From: Candidatus Hodarchaeota archaeon
GTDB taxonomy: Archaea; Asgardarchaeota; Heimdallarchaeia; Hodarchaeales; YT1-057
Direction of reading: 5' to 3'
DNA length: 17,863 nucleotides
Assembly: GCA_016839955.1 (NCBI GenBank)
Contig: JAEOTI010000278.1
Location: 1 to 17,863 of the forward strand
Part shown: positions 1-7,357 of the stretch, one piece after another
How the letters are laid out: every line of letters begins with the position of its first letter
Numbering within the stretch: the first letter of the stretch is position 1
The notes under the pieces: model-generated
What the model saw: only the letters and a program-made list of their open reading frames with translations
The model's database searches: none
What the model was told of the DNA's origin: nothing
Made by a program: the position numbers and the translations under genes

Positions 1-495
1 CGCAAGCGCCTTCATCGCTGGTCGTTCAAAGCACAAGGCGAAAAACTCTTCACTAAAAGTCTAGAATACGGTCATTTGCCACTCCTGGTCACCGAGTGGT
101 GGACAAACCACACATGCTCTAACTGCGGTTCACGAGATGTAACTATCAATGACAGGCAGTTTAAATGTAATGAATGTGGGTGGGTAGGAGACAGGGATGG
201 CAATGGCGGTCTAAATATTAATAATCTTGGGAAACATCAATTCATCAAACTACAACAGTACAAGAAAGAAGACAACCCTCTAAAAAATGTGGTCTGTGAC
301 TTCCCATTACCTAAAACAAGTAACCGGAACGAGAAGACCGGGGGGCGATCAAGTCGCTATGTCCCGAATGGGAAAGCGGACGTGAACCGTCCCAGAACGT
401 GTAATGAACCGGCTTTTACGAGCGGGGGAAGCACGAAAAATTCTGGTTCAGATGGTAATTTGTTCCAGAAGCCACTCATCTATGATGGTTGGTAG
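1..495 (+). CDS. tnpB: TnpB / OrfB RNA-guided nuclease, C-terminal fragment (5' truncated by window edge)
   Basis: The reading frame is open from base 1 and has no start inside the window, so the N-terminal catalytic parts are missing. Counting from base 1, it shows an HRW motif near residues 5-7. A zinc ribbon follows, with CSNC at 39-42 and CNEC at 56-59, then a DRDxN motif at about 64-68, which carries the last RuvC catalytic aspartate of TnpB proteins. The usual family text is DRDxNAAxNI; here it reads GNGGLNI. About 90 further residues form a low-complexity tail rich in Lys, Asn, Gly and Ser. This tail overlaps the structured right end and is probably dictated by the RNA it encodes. Known TnpB proteins are RNA-guided DNA nucleases that help maintain IS200/IS605 elements. 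The family assignment is firm; activity is unknown because the first two thirds are not visible. Confidence 0.88.
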   Translation, partial: RKRLHRWSFKAQGEKLFTKSLEYGHLPLLVTEWWTNHTCSNCGSRDVTINDRQFKCNECGWVGDRDGNGGLNINNLGKHQFIKLQQYKKEDNPLKNVVCDFPLPKTSNRNEKTGGRSSRYVPNGKADVNRPRTCNEPAFTSGGSTKNSGSDGNLFQKPLIYDGW

Positions 496-500
496 TTCAC
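310..500 (+). ncRNA. Candidate omega RNA (reRNA) scaffold at the element's right end
   Basis: This stretch is visibly richer in G and C than the surrounding DNA and folds locally. GCGA/TCGC frames a short loop at about 347-359, and GGACG 378-382 pairs with CGTCC 388-392. TCTGG 442-446 pairs with CCAGA 465-469. A terminal stem 472-480 / 484-492 has eight of nine pairs, one of them G-T, and a 3-nt loop. In known TnpB systems the guide RNA overlaps the 3' end of tnpB and runs to the right end, with the guide taken from flanking DNA. By that model the guide would start near 501. The start coordinate is a guess; the hairpins are seen directly. Confidence 0.45.
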
Positions 501-501
501 A

Positions 502-527
502 TTTGAACCACTATAATAAGGTTCAAA
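502..527. repeat. 8-bp inverted repeat just outside the element's right end
   Basis: TTTGAACC (502-509) and GGTTCAAA (520-527) are perfect complements separated by 10 AT-rich bases. They begin two bases after the proposed end of the insertion sequence. The repeat could be part of a longer right end, a target-site structure, or a hairpin in the transcript leaving tnpB. Confidence 0.6.
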
Positions 528-580
528 AGGACGACTGAACGGACTGAAAGCTGTGTATTAAACATTTTAGCTAATCATCC

Positions 581-598
581 TATTATAATAATAATTTA
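581..598 (+). promoter_or_regulatory. TATA-rich promoter of egsA-rnhB
   Basis: The run TATTATAATAATAATTTA is the strongest TATA-like segment between the insertion element and egsA. Its TTATAATA core is centred near 587, about 27 bases before the GTG start at 615. That is the usual TATA-to-start-site distance in archaea, so the mRNA may be leaderless. No Shine-Dalgarno sequence precedes the GTG, which agrees with this. Confidence 0.5.
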
Positions 599-614
599 GT
601 GTAATATATTCGAA

Positions 615-1733
615 GTGGTTGTTTTGATAGATTCTGATCAACACATAGAATCAGTAGAAGTCCCTCGTCTTATTGTTTATGGCGAAGGAGCTATTTCAAA
701 ACTTCCTGAAGTATGTAAAAGACTAGGAATCCAGACAACATTAGTTGTTTCTGGACCAACGAGTACTAAAAAAATTGCTAAAGAACATGTCATTCCTTTA
801 TTGGAAGATAAATTCCAATCAGATTCTCTTAGCTTAAAGGATGAAGATTATTTCACATTAGAGAAGCTTGCTGAGACCACGAAAAATCTTTCCCAGACTC
901 AAAACGCAGTAATAGTTGTAGGTGGGGGCAGAACTTTTGACCCAGTAAAAGTGGCAACCAGTTGGGCTAAAACACACTATATTTCTGTTCCAACAAGCTC
1001 AGCTCATGATGGGTTTGCTAGTCCTTACATTAACAGTCGGTTACGTCGAATAATACATGAAGCACACGATACAAATGGAAAACCATCTTATGTCTCACAT
1101 TCACCTCTTGCAATAATTGGTGATGTTGAAATCATCAAACAACAACCACGGAAGATGCTAATGTCGGGTGTTGGAGACTCAATTGCTAACTTCGTTGCTT
1201 TGAAGGATTGGGAGTTAGCTCATCGTATAAGAGGGGAGTTATATGATCCCTATAGTGCAACTTACGCCCGAATGAGTGCTAAAATGGTTGAAACTTCACT
1301 AGTGGATATTAAAGAGGGTAATGACCAAGGTCATAAGACAGTATTGAAAGCTTTAGGAGGGAGTGGAGTTGCAATGAGCATTGCAGGTAGTAGTAGGCCA
1401 GCTAGTGGATCGGAACATTTAGTTAGTCATAGTTTGGATTTTCTCCTTGAAAAGCAGGTAAATAATAGAAGTACATCCCATGGTGAACAAGTTGGGATTG
1501 CTTCAATTGTTTGTATGTTCTTACATGGAGGAGAGCGTTGGAAAGAACTAAAACAAATGTTTGAAGATGTGGGCGCACCTACTTCGTTTCAAGATCTTGG
1601 AATAGACTATGAAACAGTTCTTAATGCCATGTTGATGGCCCATACGATTAGACCTCGATATACCATTTTAGGTACAGGATTAACTGAAAATGCTACTAAA
1701 ATTGCAATCGACAAAACCGGCGTTTGTCAATGA
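615..1733 (+). CDS. egsA: sn-glycerol-1-phosphate dehydrogenase [NAD(P)+]
   Basis: This enzyme reduces dihydroxyacetone phosphate to sn-glycerol-1-phosphate, the stereospecific backbone of archaeal ether lipids, in the cytoplasm. The 372-residue product has the length and layout of the family. An N-terminal nucleotide-binding half carries VVGGGRTFD (101-109) and TSSAHDG (127-133), and an all-helical half carries the metal site. The expected zinc ligands are visible: Asp188 in GVGDSIAN, His268 in GSEHLVSHSLD and His289 in TSHGEQVG. The GTG start gives a protein beginning just before the first beta strand, and a promoter lies at the right distance for leaderless translation. A TTG a few codons later is an alternative. 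The stop codon overlaps the rnhB start (ATGA), so the two are probably cotranscribed. Identity is near certain and marks the host as an archaeon. Confidence 0.96.
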   Translation: MVVLIDSDQHIESVEVPRLIVYGEGAISKLPEVCKRLGIQTTLVVSGPTSTKKIAKEHVIPLLEDKFQSDSLSLKDEDYFTLEKLAETTKNLSQTQNAVIVVGGGRTFDPVKVATSWAKTHYISVPTSSAHDGFASPYINSRLRRIIHEAHDTNGKPSYVSHSPLAIIGDVEIIKQQPRKMLMSGVGDSIANFVALKDWELAHRIRGELYDPYSATYARMSAKMVETSLVDIKEGNDQGHKTVLKALGGSGVAMSIAGSSRPASGSEHLVSHSLDFLLEKQVNNRSTSHGEQVGIASIVCMFLHGGERWKELKQMFEDVGAPTSFQDLGIDYETVLNAMLMAHTIRPRYTILGTGLTENATKIAIDKTGVCQ

Positions 1734-2416
1734 ATTCTGAAAAAACAATAATTCTTGGGATCGATGAAGCAGGTCGAGGTCCAGTAATTGGCTCAATGTT
1801 TATGGTTGGATTCGCTTTACCTCAAAATGACATGGAAAAATTAACAACTCTCGGAGTTCGTGACTCAAAAAAAATTTCTCCAGGTAAACGAGAAAAAATC
1901 TACAACGATCTTCAAAAACTTGAATCGAATATTTATATACGTGAAATTTCTGCTAGAGAGATTGATAAAGCATTAGATGATCCAAGTGATAATTTAAATC
2001 TCTTAGAAATTCGAAATATGGCAGGAATAATTAATGAAGCCCAAGCAAACGTTGTTATTATAGATGCGATTTCCACACCCGAGTACACAAAAAGAAACCT
2101 TAAACCTCAAATTACTAAGAGAAAACCAATCTTGAAGGTTGAAAATAAAGCGGATGATTCATATCCAATTGTTGGTGCCGCTTCTATAATTGCTAAAGTT
2201 TTAAGGGATAATAGTCTGTTTACACTAAAAAAAAACTTTCCAGAATTCGGTGATTTCGGTTCAGGTTATCCATCAGATCCACAAACTAAAAATTATCTTA
2301 AAAAAAACGTCAAAGCAATTAAACAAAAGAAAATCCCATTTATTCGGATGGAATGGGATAATGTGAAGAAAATGATTCTTAAAAAAAGACAAATTCGTCT
2401 TTTAGTTGATGATTGA
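1730..2416 (+). CDS. rnhB: Ribonuclease HII
   Basis: RNase HII cuts the RNA strand of RNA-DNA hybrids and removes single ribonucleotides misincorporated into DNA. The 228-residue product starts with GIDEAGRGPVIG, holding the catalytic pair Asp12-Glu13. It continues with RDSKK (44-48), the third carboxylate Asp112 in VVIIDAIS, and KADDSYPIVGAASIIAK (140-156), holding Asp142. These are the four acidic residues and neighbouring motifs of archaeal RNase HII. I chose the ATG at 1730 because it overlaps the egsA stop codon in the classic ATGA arrangement. A TTG two codons upstream is possible but unnecessary. The last 40 residues are lysine-rich, as is common for the C-terminal substrate-binding helix. 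Translation is probably coupled to egsA. Confidence 0.95.
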   Translation: MNSEKTIILGIDEAGRGPVIGSMFMVGFALPQNDMEKLTTLGVRDSKKISPGKREKIYNDLQKLESNIYIREISAREIDKALDDPSDNLNLLEIRNMAGIINEAQANVVIIDAISTPEYTKRNLKPQITKRKPILKVENKADDSYPIVGAASIIAKVLRDNSLFTLKKNFPEFGDFGSGYPSDPQTKNYLKKNVKAIKQKKIPFIRMEWDNVKKMILKKRQIRLLVDD

Positions 2417-2469
2417 AGAGAAATCATTAGAACAAAGAAATCATTTAATTTGACATGAACTTGTCTACA

Positions 2470-2482
2470 TGTGTATAGATAT
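2470..2482 (+). promoter_or_regulatory. Probable TATA box of the purB unit
   Basis: The 96-base gap after rnhB contains GTGTATAGATATT, the best TATA-like run there. It lies about 35 bases before the purB ATG, which would leave a leader of about 10 bases. No T-tract terminator is evident after rnhB. A 9-base direct repeat (GAAATCATT at 2420-2428 and 2437-2445) lies upstream, meaning unknown. Confidence 0.4.
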
Positions 2483-2512
2483 TATTGGACTCATTTCCGT
2501 GGGATTATTTGA

Positions 2513-3862
2513 ATGATCACTCCAATTGAAGATCGTTATTTAACTAAAGAAATGAAAATCATCTTCTCAGAAGAAGCTAAACTTGAATCATGGCTTCAAA
2601 CTGAAGCTGCTTTAGCTAAAGTACACGCAGAGTTTGGCACTTTTTCAAAAGACATTGCTGATGAGATTGACAAAAAAGCAAACCTAGATTTTGTAAAACT
2701 CTCCAGAGTAAAAGAGATTGATCATGAGATTCATCATGATGTCATGGCTATGGTTAAAGCTCTTTCTGAAGTATGTAGTCCTGAGGCTGCACGGTATATC
2801 CATCTTGGAGCAACAACTTATGATATAGTCGATACTGCTTGGGCCTGTATGTTTTCAAAAGGCCTTAATATAATTGAAAATAGACTTATTCGCCTTAGTG
2901 AGGTTCTCATAAAGCTTACAGAAGAACACATGAATACCATTTGTATTGGTAGAACCCATGGACAGCATGCTTTACCTTATTCATATGGAATGAGATTTGC
3001 TATTTGGTTAGAAGAAATTATTCGTCATATTACCCGATTACGACGGTGTAAAGAAACCACTCTTGTTGGAAAGATGAATGGTGCCATTGGTACAATGGCT
3101 TCTTTTGGTATGCATGGAACTGAATTCCAGAGACGTTTTTTAGAAGTTTTGAATCTCAACGTCCCAGTATTAACTAATCAAGTGGTTCAACGGGATATCC
3201 ATGCAGAATTAATGTTTACACTAACTAATATTGCCTCCACTCTCGCCAAGATATCAAAACAAATAAGAATCCTTCAAAGAACTGAAATTGGAGAAATTTT
3301 TGAACCCATTACAAAAAAACAAGTTGGTTCCTCTACAATGCCTATGAAGAGGAATCCCCACAAATCTGAGAGGATATCTGGCTTGTATCGGATTATTCGT
3401 TCTGCCTTACCTTCCATTTTAGATAACAATGCGCTTATAGAAGATGAAAGAGATTTGGCAAATTCTTCTGTAGAACGTATCCTTTTTCCACAGATTTTCA
3501 TACTAACAGATTACATGATGGTCCAATTACTAGGAATACTTGATGGATTAGAATTTAATCTAGAAAACATCCAGCGGAATCTCAATCAAGAAAATGCTTT
3601 GATGACTGAAAGAATAATGATTGCTTTAGTTGACAAAGGATTAGGTAGACAGAATGCACATGAATTACTACGAGAAGCTGCTAGAGAGAGTGTAAGGACA
3701 AAAATCGAATTTTCAAAAACAGTATCTGAAAATAAGACCATTCAAAACTTTTTGAGCAAAGAAGAACTCGTAAAACTATTTGATAGAACTGGTTACCTTG
3801 GTTTAACCGTTGAGTTAACCAAAAATAGTCTAGCCAAAGTAAAATCATTCCTAAACACTTGA
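2513..3862 (+). CDS. purB: Adenylosuccinate lyase
   Basis: This enzyme cleaves adenylosuccinate to AMP and fumarate, and SAICAR to AICAR and fumarate, acting twice in purine synthesis. The 449-residue sequence shows the conserved segments of the fumarase/aspartase superfamily. HHDVMAM (74-80) and HLGATTYDIVDT (97-108) come first, then GRTHGQHALPYSYG (146-159) with the catalytic His149. The flexible signature loop GSSTMPMKRNP (272-282) carries the catalytic serine, at 273 or 274. The short N-terminus beginning MITPIEDRY is typical of PurB and supports the ATG at 2513. No other purine genes are nearby. A small membrane protein follows after 32 bases and a helicase after that, all on the same strand, so a shared transcript is likely. 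No oddity is visible in the protein. Confidence 0.96.
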   Translation: MITPIEDRYLTKEMKIIFSEEAKLESWLQTEAALAKVHAEFGTFSKDIADEIDKKANLDFVKLSRVKEIDHEIHHDVMAMVKALSEVCSPEAARYIHLGATTYDIVDTAWACMFSKGLNIIENRLIRLSEVLIKLTEEHMNTICIGRTHGQHALPYSYGMRFAIWLEEIIRHITRLRRCKETTLVGKMNGAIGTMASFGMHGTEFQRRFLEVLNLNVPVLTNQVVQRDIHAELMFTLTNIASTLAKISKQIRILQRTEIGEIFEPITKKQVGSSTMPMKRNPHKSERISGLYRIIRSALPSILDNNALIEDERDLANSSVERILFPQIFILTDYMMVQLLGILDGLEFNLENIQRNLNQENALMTERIMIALVDKGLGRQNAHELLREAARESVRTKIEFSKTVSENKTIQNFLSKEELVKLFDRTGYLGLTVELTKNSLAKVKSFLNT

Positions 3863-3876
3863 CATTCTAGAATGTC
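3861..3876. repeat. Perfect 16-bp palindrome after purB
   Basis: GACATTCTAGAATGTC is a perfect palindrome that begins inside the purB stop codon. It ends 18 bases before the next ATG and is followed directly by TATATAG. It has no loop and no T-tract, so it looks more like a protein-binding site than a terminator. One such palindrome could arise by chance in a window this size. Confidence 0.4.
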
Positions 3877-3894
3877 TATATAGGACGCGAAGTT

Positions 3895-4095
3895 ATGGAA
3901 GAACGAGCAAGATTAAGGTTAATAGGAATAATAGTTGTTATTGTAACAATGATAGGCTTTATTACAATGGGAACATTTGGGACGTCTAATTCGTTGATTA
4001 GTGAGATTATTTATGTTGTTTTGGGTTTCTCTTTACTTATTGGAGCTACTATAATATATAAATCATATCAGGAACCTCGAGAACCTGCTGAATAA
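3895..4095 (+). CDS. Small membrane protein with two predicted transmembrane helices
   Basis: This is a 66-residue protein I do not recognise. After a short charged start (MEERARLR) come a hydrophobic stretch at about 8-28 (GIIVVIVTMIGFITMGTF) and, after a polar turn (GTSNSLIS), a second at about 36-55 (IIYVVLGFSLLIGATIIY). It ends in a short charged tail. This predicts a helical hairpin with both ends on the same side; the N-terminal positive charges suggest the cytoplasmic side. It sits 32 bases after purB and 13 bases before the helicase and has no clear Shine-Dalgarno sequence. Its position within a same-strand series and its clean membrane pattern make it a credible gene despite its size. 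Function is unknown. Confidence 0.7.
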   Translation: MEERARLRLIGIIVVIVTMIGFITMGTFGTSNSLISEIIYVVLGFSLLIGATIIYKSYQEPREPAE

Positions 4096-4097
4096 CC

Positions 4098-4102
4098 GAG
4101 GT
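4098..4102 (+). promoter_or_regulatory. Shine-Dalgarno sequence that fixes the helicase TTG start
   Basis: GAGGT, complementary to the 3' end of archaeal 16S rRNA, lies 6 bases before the TTG at 4109. It argues that the helicase starts at this TTG rather than at a later ATG. Confidence 0.65.
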
Positions 4103-4108
4103 ATCTTT

Positions 4109-6724
4109 TTGTCTGAAATTCGTCGATATAATGCAATTTTATTTTCTCCGGTAAAGAAGAATGATACTGTAGAAATCTCTTGTTTTACCAAAAGCAGATT
4201 AACCTCTGTAATTCCACGAGTAAGGGGTTTTTTACAATTTTATTACAAAAACGACAAGTTTTTGCGTCCTATGAAACTTGTTTGGGAAGAAGGTGGGCGA
4301 CACATTCCAGCTTCACCTGATGGAGTTCAATTACTCTTAGAAAAATGTCAACGAATATATCTAGACCAGGAATTAGATGAACGCTTAAGAAAAGACCTTA
4401 ATCAATTTTTTAACGATTTTAAATTGACGAAAAAAGTAATATCAGTTGAAAGTTGCTCATTTTGTGCTCTTACAAAGCGTACAACCGTCCTGAAACCTCG
4501 TGATTATTATAATTTATTTGATGACCATTATGTTTGTCGTCGATGTGCCATTGATGAAATGAAGAAAGAATTAGCATCAAAGAAGATTCAACTCGATACT
4601 ACCACCTTCGATTATGCTCAAAAAATCCTAGATAAAACCAAAAAAGTAGAAACAGTAGTTTCTGTCTTTTCAAAAGGTGTAACAAATCTTGGAGAGCATA
4701 CACTTTTCCGAGAAATTCCTGCTGAACATGAAGTTAATCCTCTTTCAGTAGCAGATATCGAAGTTCCTGAAAAATTAAAACAAATTATCATCAAAAAGCG
4801 AAAAATCACATCTTTACTCCCAATTCAAGCTCTAGCAATTTCCGCAGGCCTACTAAATGGAAAGAATTTACTAGTAGTTGCTTCAACAACTTCTGGAAAA
4901 ACTTTAATTGGCGAATTAGCAGGTATTACTCGTATTCTGAATAATAAAGGAAAAATGATTTTTTGTGTTCCTCTTGTAGCTTTAGCAAATGAGAAATTCG
5001 AAACTTTCAGAAAATTCTATCAAGATTTAGGACTTCGAGTAGCAATCAGAGTTGGAAAAAGTAGAGTACGAGTCAAAGAAGAAGGTAGAATTAAAGATGA
5101 TGTAAATGTCAAGAATTCAGATATCATTGTTGGAACCTATGAAGGAATTGATTTTCTCTTACGATCATCACCTAATCAATTAACTTCTGTTGGATCAGTA
5201 ATAATTGATGAGATACAAACCTTGGATGACCCTGAACGAGGTCCGATCCTTGATGGTTTAATTGCTAGACTTCGAGGGTTATTTCCGAATGTACACTTAA
5301 TTGGTCTTAGTGCTACAGTGGGTAATCCAGAAGAGTTAGCAGACGAACTAAAAATGGACTTAGTAAATTTAGAAGGACGCCCTGTCCCACTTGAAGAACA
5401 TATTGTCGTTATGCGCAACAGGGAACGCAAAATATCTGAAATTGCAAAGATTATTGAAAATGAGTGGAAAATAAAGAGTAAAAATGGTTTTCGCGGTCAA
5501 ACTTTATGTTTCACTAACTCTAGAAGAAATGCCCATCAAATTGCAAATACGCTTCATAATATGAGGTTACAGGTAGATAGTTATCATGCTGGACTTCCTT
5601 TTAGTCGTCGGAAACAGGTTGAGCAAGATTTCCTTAGAGGTAAACTTCAAGCGGTTGTTGCTACCTTTGCTTTAGGTGCTGGTGTAGATTTTCCTGCCAG
5701 TGCTGTAATATTTGAATCTCTTATGATGGGAAAAGATGTCCTTGATCCAAACGCTTTTTCTCAAATGTTAGGTAGAGCTGGACGTCTTGGAAAACATGAT
5801 CGTGGTCGTGTATTGTTGTTAGCAACATCAGACCCGTTATCAACTGCAGATACTCGTTCTGAACTAGAAGTTGCTTTTCATTTACTCAATGCTGAATTAG
5901 AACCTGTTGATCTAGAATATGATGAAGATTATTGTGGTGATCAAATACTGGCGATTATCGCCTCTTATATGCGGAAAAAAATAACTATAACTGACATAAA
6001 AGAAATATTCGATTTGTTAATTGGAGCTAGTGCAGGATTCGTACAAGTTATTAATTTTTTAGTGAAAAAGTCCTTGATTATGCTAGACAAACCTAAAGGA
6101 CCTCAACGTGAAGTTCTATTAACTCCATTCGGTAAAGCAAGTACAATCTCTTTTTTTCGTCCAAGTCAAGCAATTTCTGTGAAACGAAGTTTACAAGCAA
6201 AGCAAGATCCATTAGACATTGCACTCGAGTTAGAACCTTTTGAATCTATTCATCTTTCTCCTAAATTACATGGGTACCTAGAACGAACTTTTCGAACAAA
6301 ATTTGGGACTCGACTCTTAACAGGACCAGCTTTAGATATTATGGATGAAGCCCAACGTAGTGATGAAGCTGGAGTTAATTTGGATAAGTGGATTTTGGAA
6401 ATGTTTGCTTTTTGGGCCAAGAAATTCTTTGTTTGTCGGTGTGAAGAACGTCCTTATTGTGACTGTGGACGTTCAAAAATAAACAAGGAGATAGTTCGTT
6501 TACGAATTAAAGGATTGGATCCTGTACAAATATCAATAACATTGCGTCGTACATATGAGTTCTCAGCTTATCCAGGAGACATATTTAAGTGGCTTGATTC
6601 TATATTATATCGTCTTGATGGAATCCGTAGAATATCTAGAGCGTTAAACGTTCCACTTCAAATTGGAAAATTAATAAGACAGATTGAGAACCCGAAACGG
6701 TTCAATACATCACAAGCTAATTAA
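4109..6724 (+). CDS. Ski2-like DExH-box helicase with zinc-finger motifs (possible ASH-Ski2)
   Basis: This is an ATP-dependent nucleic-acid helicase of the Ski2-like superfamily 2 group. An N-terminal region of about 110 residues precedes a zinc-finger-like motif, CSFC at 116-119 and CRRC at 143-146. The motor follows: PIQ Q-motif-like segment (238-240), Walker A ASTTSGKT (258-265), DEIQ box (367-370), SAT (401-403), CFTNSR (467-472), ATFALGAGVDFPA (518-530) and motif VI QMLGRAGR (552-559). The C-terminal part resembles the winged-helix/ratchet region of this group. It also holds a second cysteine cluster, CRC at 776-778 and CDC at 784-786. An N-terminal zinc finger ahead of a Ski2 core recalls the archaeal ASH-Ski2 helicases reported to work with the RNA-decay nuclease aRNase J; assignment to that subfamily is my inference. 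A Hel308-type DNA helicase is the main alternative, but Hel308 lacks this N-terminal finger. The TTG start has a Shine-Dalgarno sequence. Confidence 0.88.
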   Translation: MSEIRRYNAILFSPVKKNDTVEISCFTKSRLTSVIPRVRGFLQFYYKNDKFLRPMKLVWEEGGRHIPASPDGVQLLLEKCQRIYLDQELDERLRKDLNQFFNDFKLTKKVISVESCSFCALTKRTTVLKPRDYYNLFDDHYVCRRCAIDEMKKELASKKIQLDTTTFDYAQKILDKTKKVETVVSVFSKGVTNLGEHTLFREIPAEHEVNPLSVADIEVPEKLKQIIIKKRKITSLLPIQALAISAGLLNGKNLLVVASTTSGKTLIGELAGITRILNNKGKMIFCVPLVALANEKFETFRKFYQDLGLRVAIRVGKSRVRVKEEGRIKDDVNVKNSDIIVGTYEGIDFLLRSSPNQLTSVGSVIIDEIQTLDDPERGPILDGLIARLRGLFPNVHLIGLSATVGNPEELADELKMDLVNLEGRPVPLEEHIVVMRNRERKISEIAKIIENEWKIKSKNGFRGQTLCFTNSRRNAHQIANTLHNMRLQVDSYHAGLPFSRRKQVEQDFLRGKLQAVVATFALGAGVDFPASAVIFESLMMGKDVLDPNAFSQMLGRAGRLGKHDRGRVLLLATSDPLSTADTRSELEVAFHLLNAELEPVDLEYDEDYCGDQILAIIASYMRKKITITDIKEIFDLLIGASAGFVQVINFLVKKSLIMLDKPKGPQREVLLTPFGKASTISFFRPSQAISVKRSLQAKQDPLDIALELEPFESIHLSPKLHGYLERTFRTKFGTRLLTGPALDIMDEAQRSDEAGVNLDKWILEMFAFWAKKFFVCRCEERPYCDCGRSKINKEIVRLRIKGLDPVQISITLRRTYEFSAYPGDIFKWLDSILYRLDGIRRISRALNVPLQIGKLIRQIENPKRFNTSQAN

Positions 6725-6762
6725 TAATCAATTTTATCATTTCCCTTAGATATAAGACAAAG

Positions 6763-6772
6763 TTTATATAAA
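6763..6772 (+). promoter_or_regulatory. TATA box of the wHTH-dnaJ-clpB unit
   Basis: TTTATATAAA is the cleanest TATA box in the window. It sits in the 75-base gap after the helicase stop. Its centre predicts transcription starting near 6794, a few bases before the first ATG at 6800. Confidence 0.65.
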
Positions 6773-6773
6773 T

Positions 6774-6794
6774 TGGTCGAAATATTTTAGACCA
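6774..6794. promoter_or_regulatory. Imperfect 21-bp palindrome between TATA box and start codon (candidate operator)
   Basis: TGGTC (6774-6778) and GACCA (6790-6794) are perfect complements, and three of the five inner pairs also match, giving 8 of 10. The site begins directly after the TATA box and ends at the predicted start site. A protein bound there would block RNA polymerase recruitment or escape. The first gene of the unit encodes a winged-helix DNA-binding protein, so autorepression is the simplest reading. I did not find a second copy ahead of dnaJ or clpB. Confidence 0.5.
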
Positions 6795-6799
6795 GTCAA

Positions 6800-7336
6800 A
6801 TGTTAATGGTAATTCTTATGAGTAAAAAAGGGAAAAAACCTTCAAAATCGAACGAAAATAAGAAAAGGAAGATGTCACGCCTAGCTGATGCTACCAATGA
6901 ATTCCATTTTCGTGTATTTCGCATTGAAGAAAATCTCTTTACCAATCCTGAAGAGGAACAAGCCCGGTGGTTATGTCATGCTTTAGGCCTCGCCGGTTCT
7001 TCTTCAAGAGAAGACAAGGAATCAATGATTACAGATATCCTTTGTGAAATTTTACAAGCAGTTCGAAAACACGAAGGTCTTACAAATGATGAATTATCAA
7101 GACGAGTTTATGTACGTCGAACGAAAAAAACGTCTATAGATGTTAAATCTCCATCAAGAGGAACTATTGCCTATCATGCGACACGTCTAGAAAAATCGGG
7201 TCTTATTGTGAGAAGAGGTAATTTTTGGGAGCTTCGTGAATTTACATTGGAACGTACTCTTAAACGTGTGAAAGAAGATTTAAACCGATTTATGGAAGAC
7301 ATTATAGCTGTTGCCCGTAATATTGACAAAGAATAG
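6800..7336 (+). CDS. Winged helix-turn-helix protein, probable regulator of the dnaJ-clpB unit
   Basis: This 178-residue protein begins with a strongly basic, lysine-rich tail (about 8-25) and a linker of moderate conservation. A winged helix-turn-helix follows at about 75-150: helix ITDILCEILQAVRKH, then LTNDELSRRV. A recognition-helix-like RGTIAYHATRLEKSGLIVRRG (120-140) carries the AYHxxxLExxGLI pattern of ArsR-like domains, ending in the wing strand FWELREF. A final amphipathic helix (150-175) may mediate dimers. Known archaeal heat-shock repressors such as Phr and HSR1 are also winged-helix proteins that repress chaperone genes and themselves. Gene position and the promoter palindrome suggest the same role here, which remains inference. 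Starts at 6800, 6806 and 6818 are all in frame; the last gives the natural-looking MSKKGKK. Confidence 0.8.
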   Translation: MLMVILMSKKGKKPSKSNENKKRKMSRLADATNEFHFRVFRIEENLFTNPEEEQARWLCHALGLAGSSSREDKESMITDILCEILQAVRKHEGLTNDELSRRVYVRRTKKTSIDVKSPSRGTIAYHATRLEKSGLIVRRGNFWELREFTLERTLKRVKEDLNRFMEDIIAVARNIDKE

Positions 7337-7342
7337 ATCAAA

Positions 7343-7348
7343 AAGGAG
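7343..7348 (+). promoter_or_regulatory. Shine-Dalgarno sequence that fixes the dnaJ TTG start
   Basis: AAGGAG lies 9 bases before the TTG at 7358, in the 21-base gap after the regulator gene. The protein that results begins four to six residues before the J domain, as DnaJ proteins normally do. Confidence 0.65.
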
Positions 7349-7357
7349 TAAGTATAC

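Larger units (their letters stand above)
1..500 (+). mobile_element. Right-hand part of an IS200/IS605-family element
   Basis: The window opens inside an insertion sequence. It contains the C-terminal part of a TnpB-type protein followed by a right end that closes in a hairpin and the bases GTAGTTCAC at about 492-500. That arrangement, with the TnpB stop codon inside the terminal hairpin/GTAGTTCAC block, resembles right ends of IS200/IS605 elements as I remember them. The left end and any tnpA are outside the window, so autonomy cannot be judged. The exact boundary at 500 is inferred, not proven. Host sequence with the egsA promoter begins within about 80 bases. Confidence 0.75.

Noticed and set aside
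76..495. A separate 139-residue zinc-ribbon gene starting at 76
   Set aside because: The same frame is open back to base 1 with TnpB-like residues (HRW motif), so this is the end of a larger TnpB protein cut by the window edge.
1724..1729. TTG start two codons upstream of the rnhB ATG
   Set aside because: The ATG at 1730 overlaps the egsA stop as ATGA and gives the usual N-terminus, so the TTG is not needed.
3876..3883. TATATAG as a TATA box for the small membrane protein
   Set aside because: It lies only about 15 bases before the ATG, so a start site 25 bases downstream would fall inside the gene.
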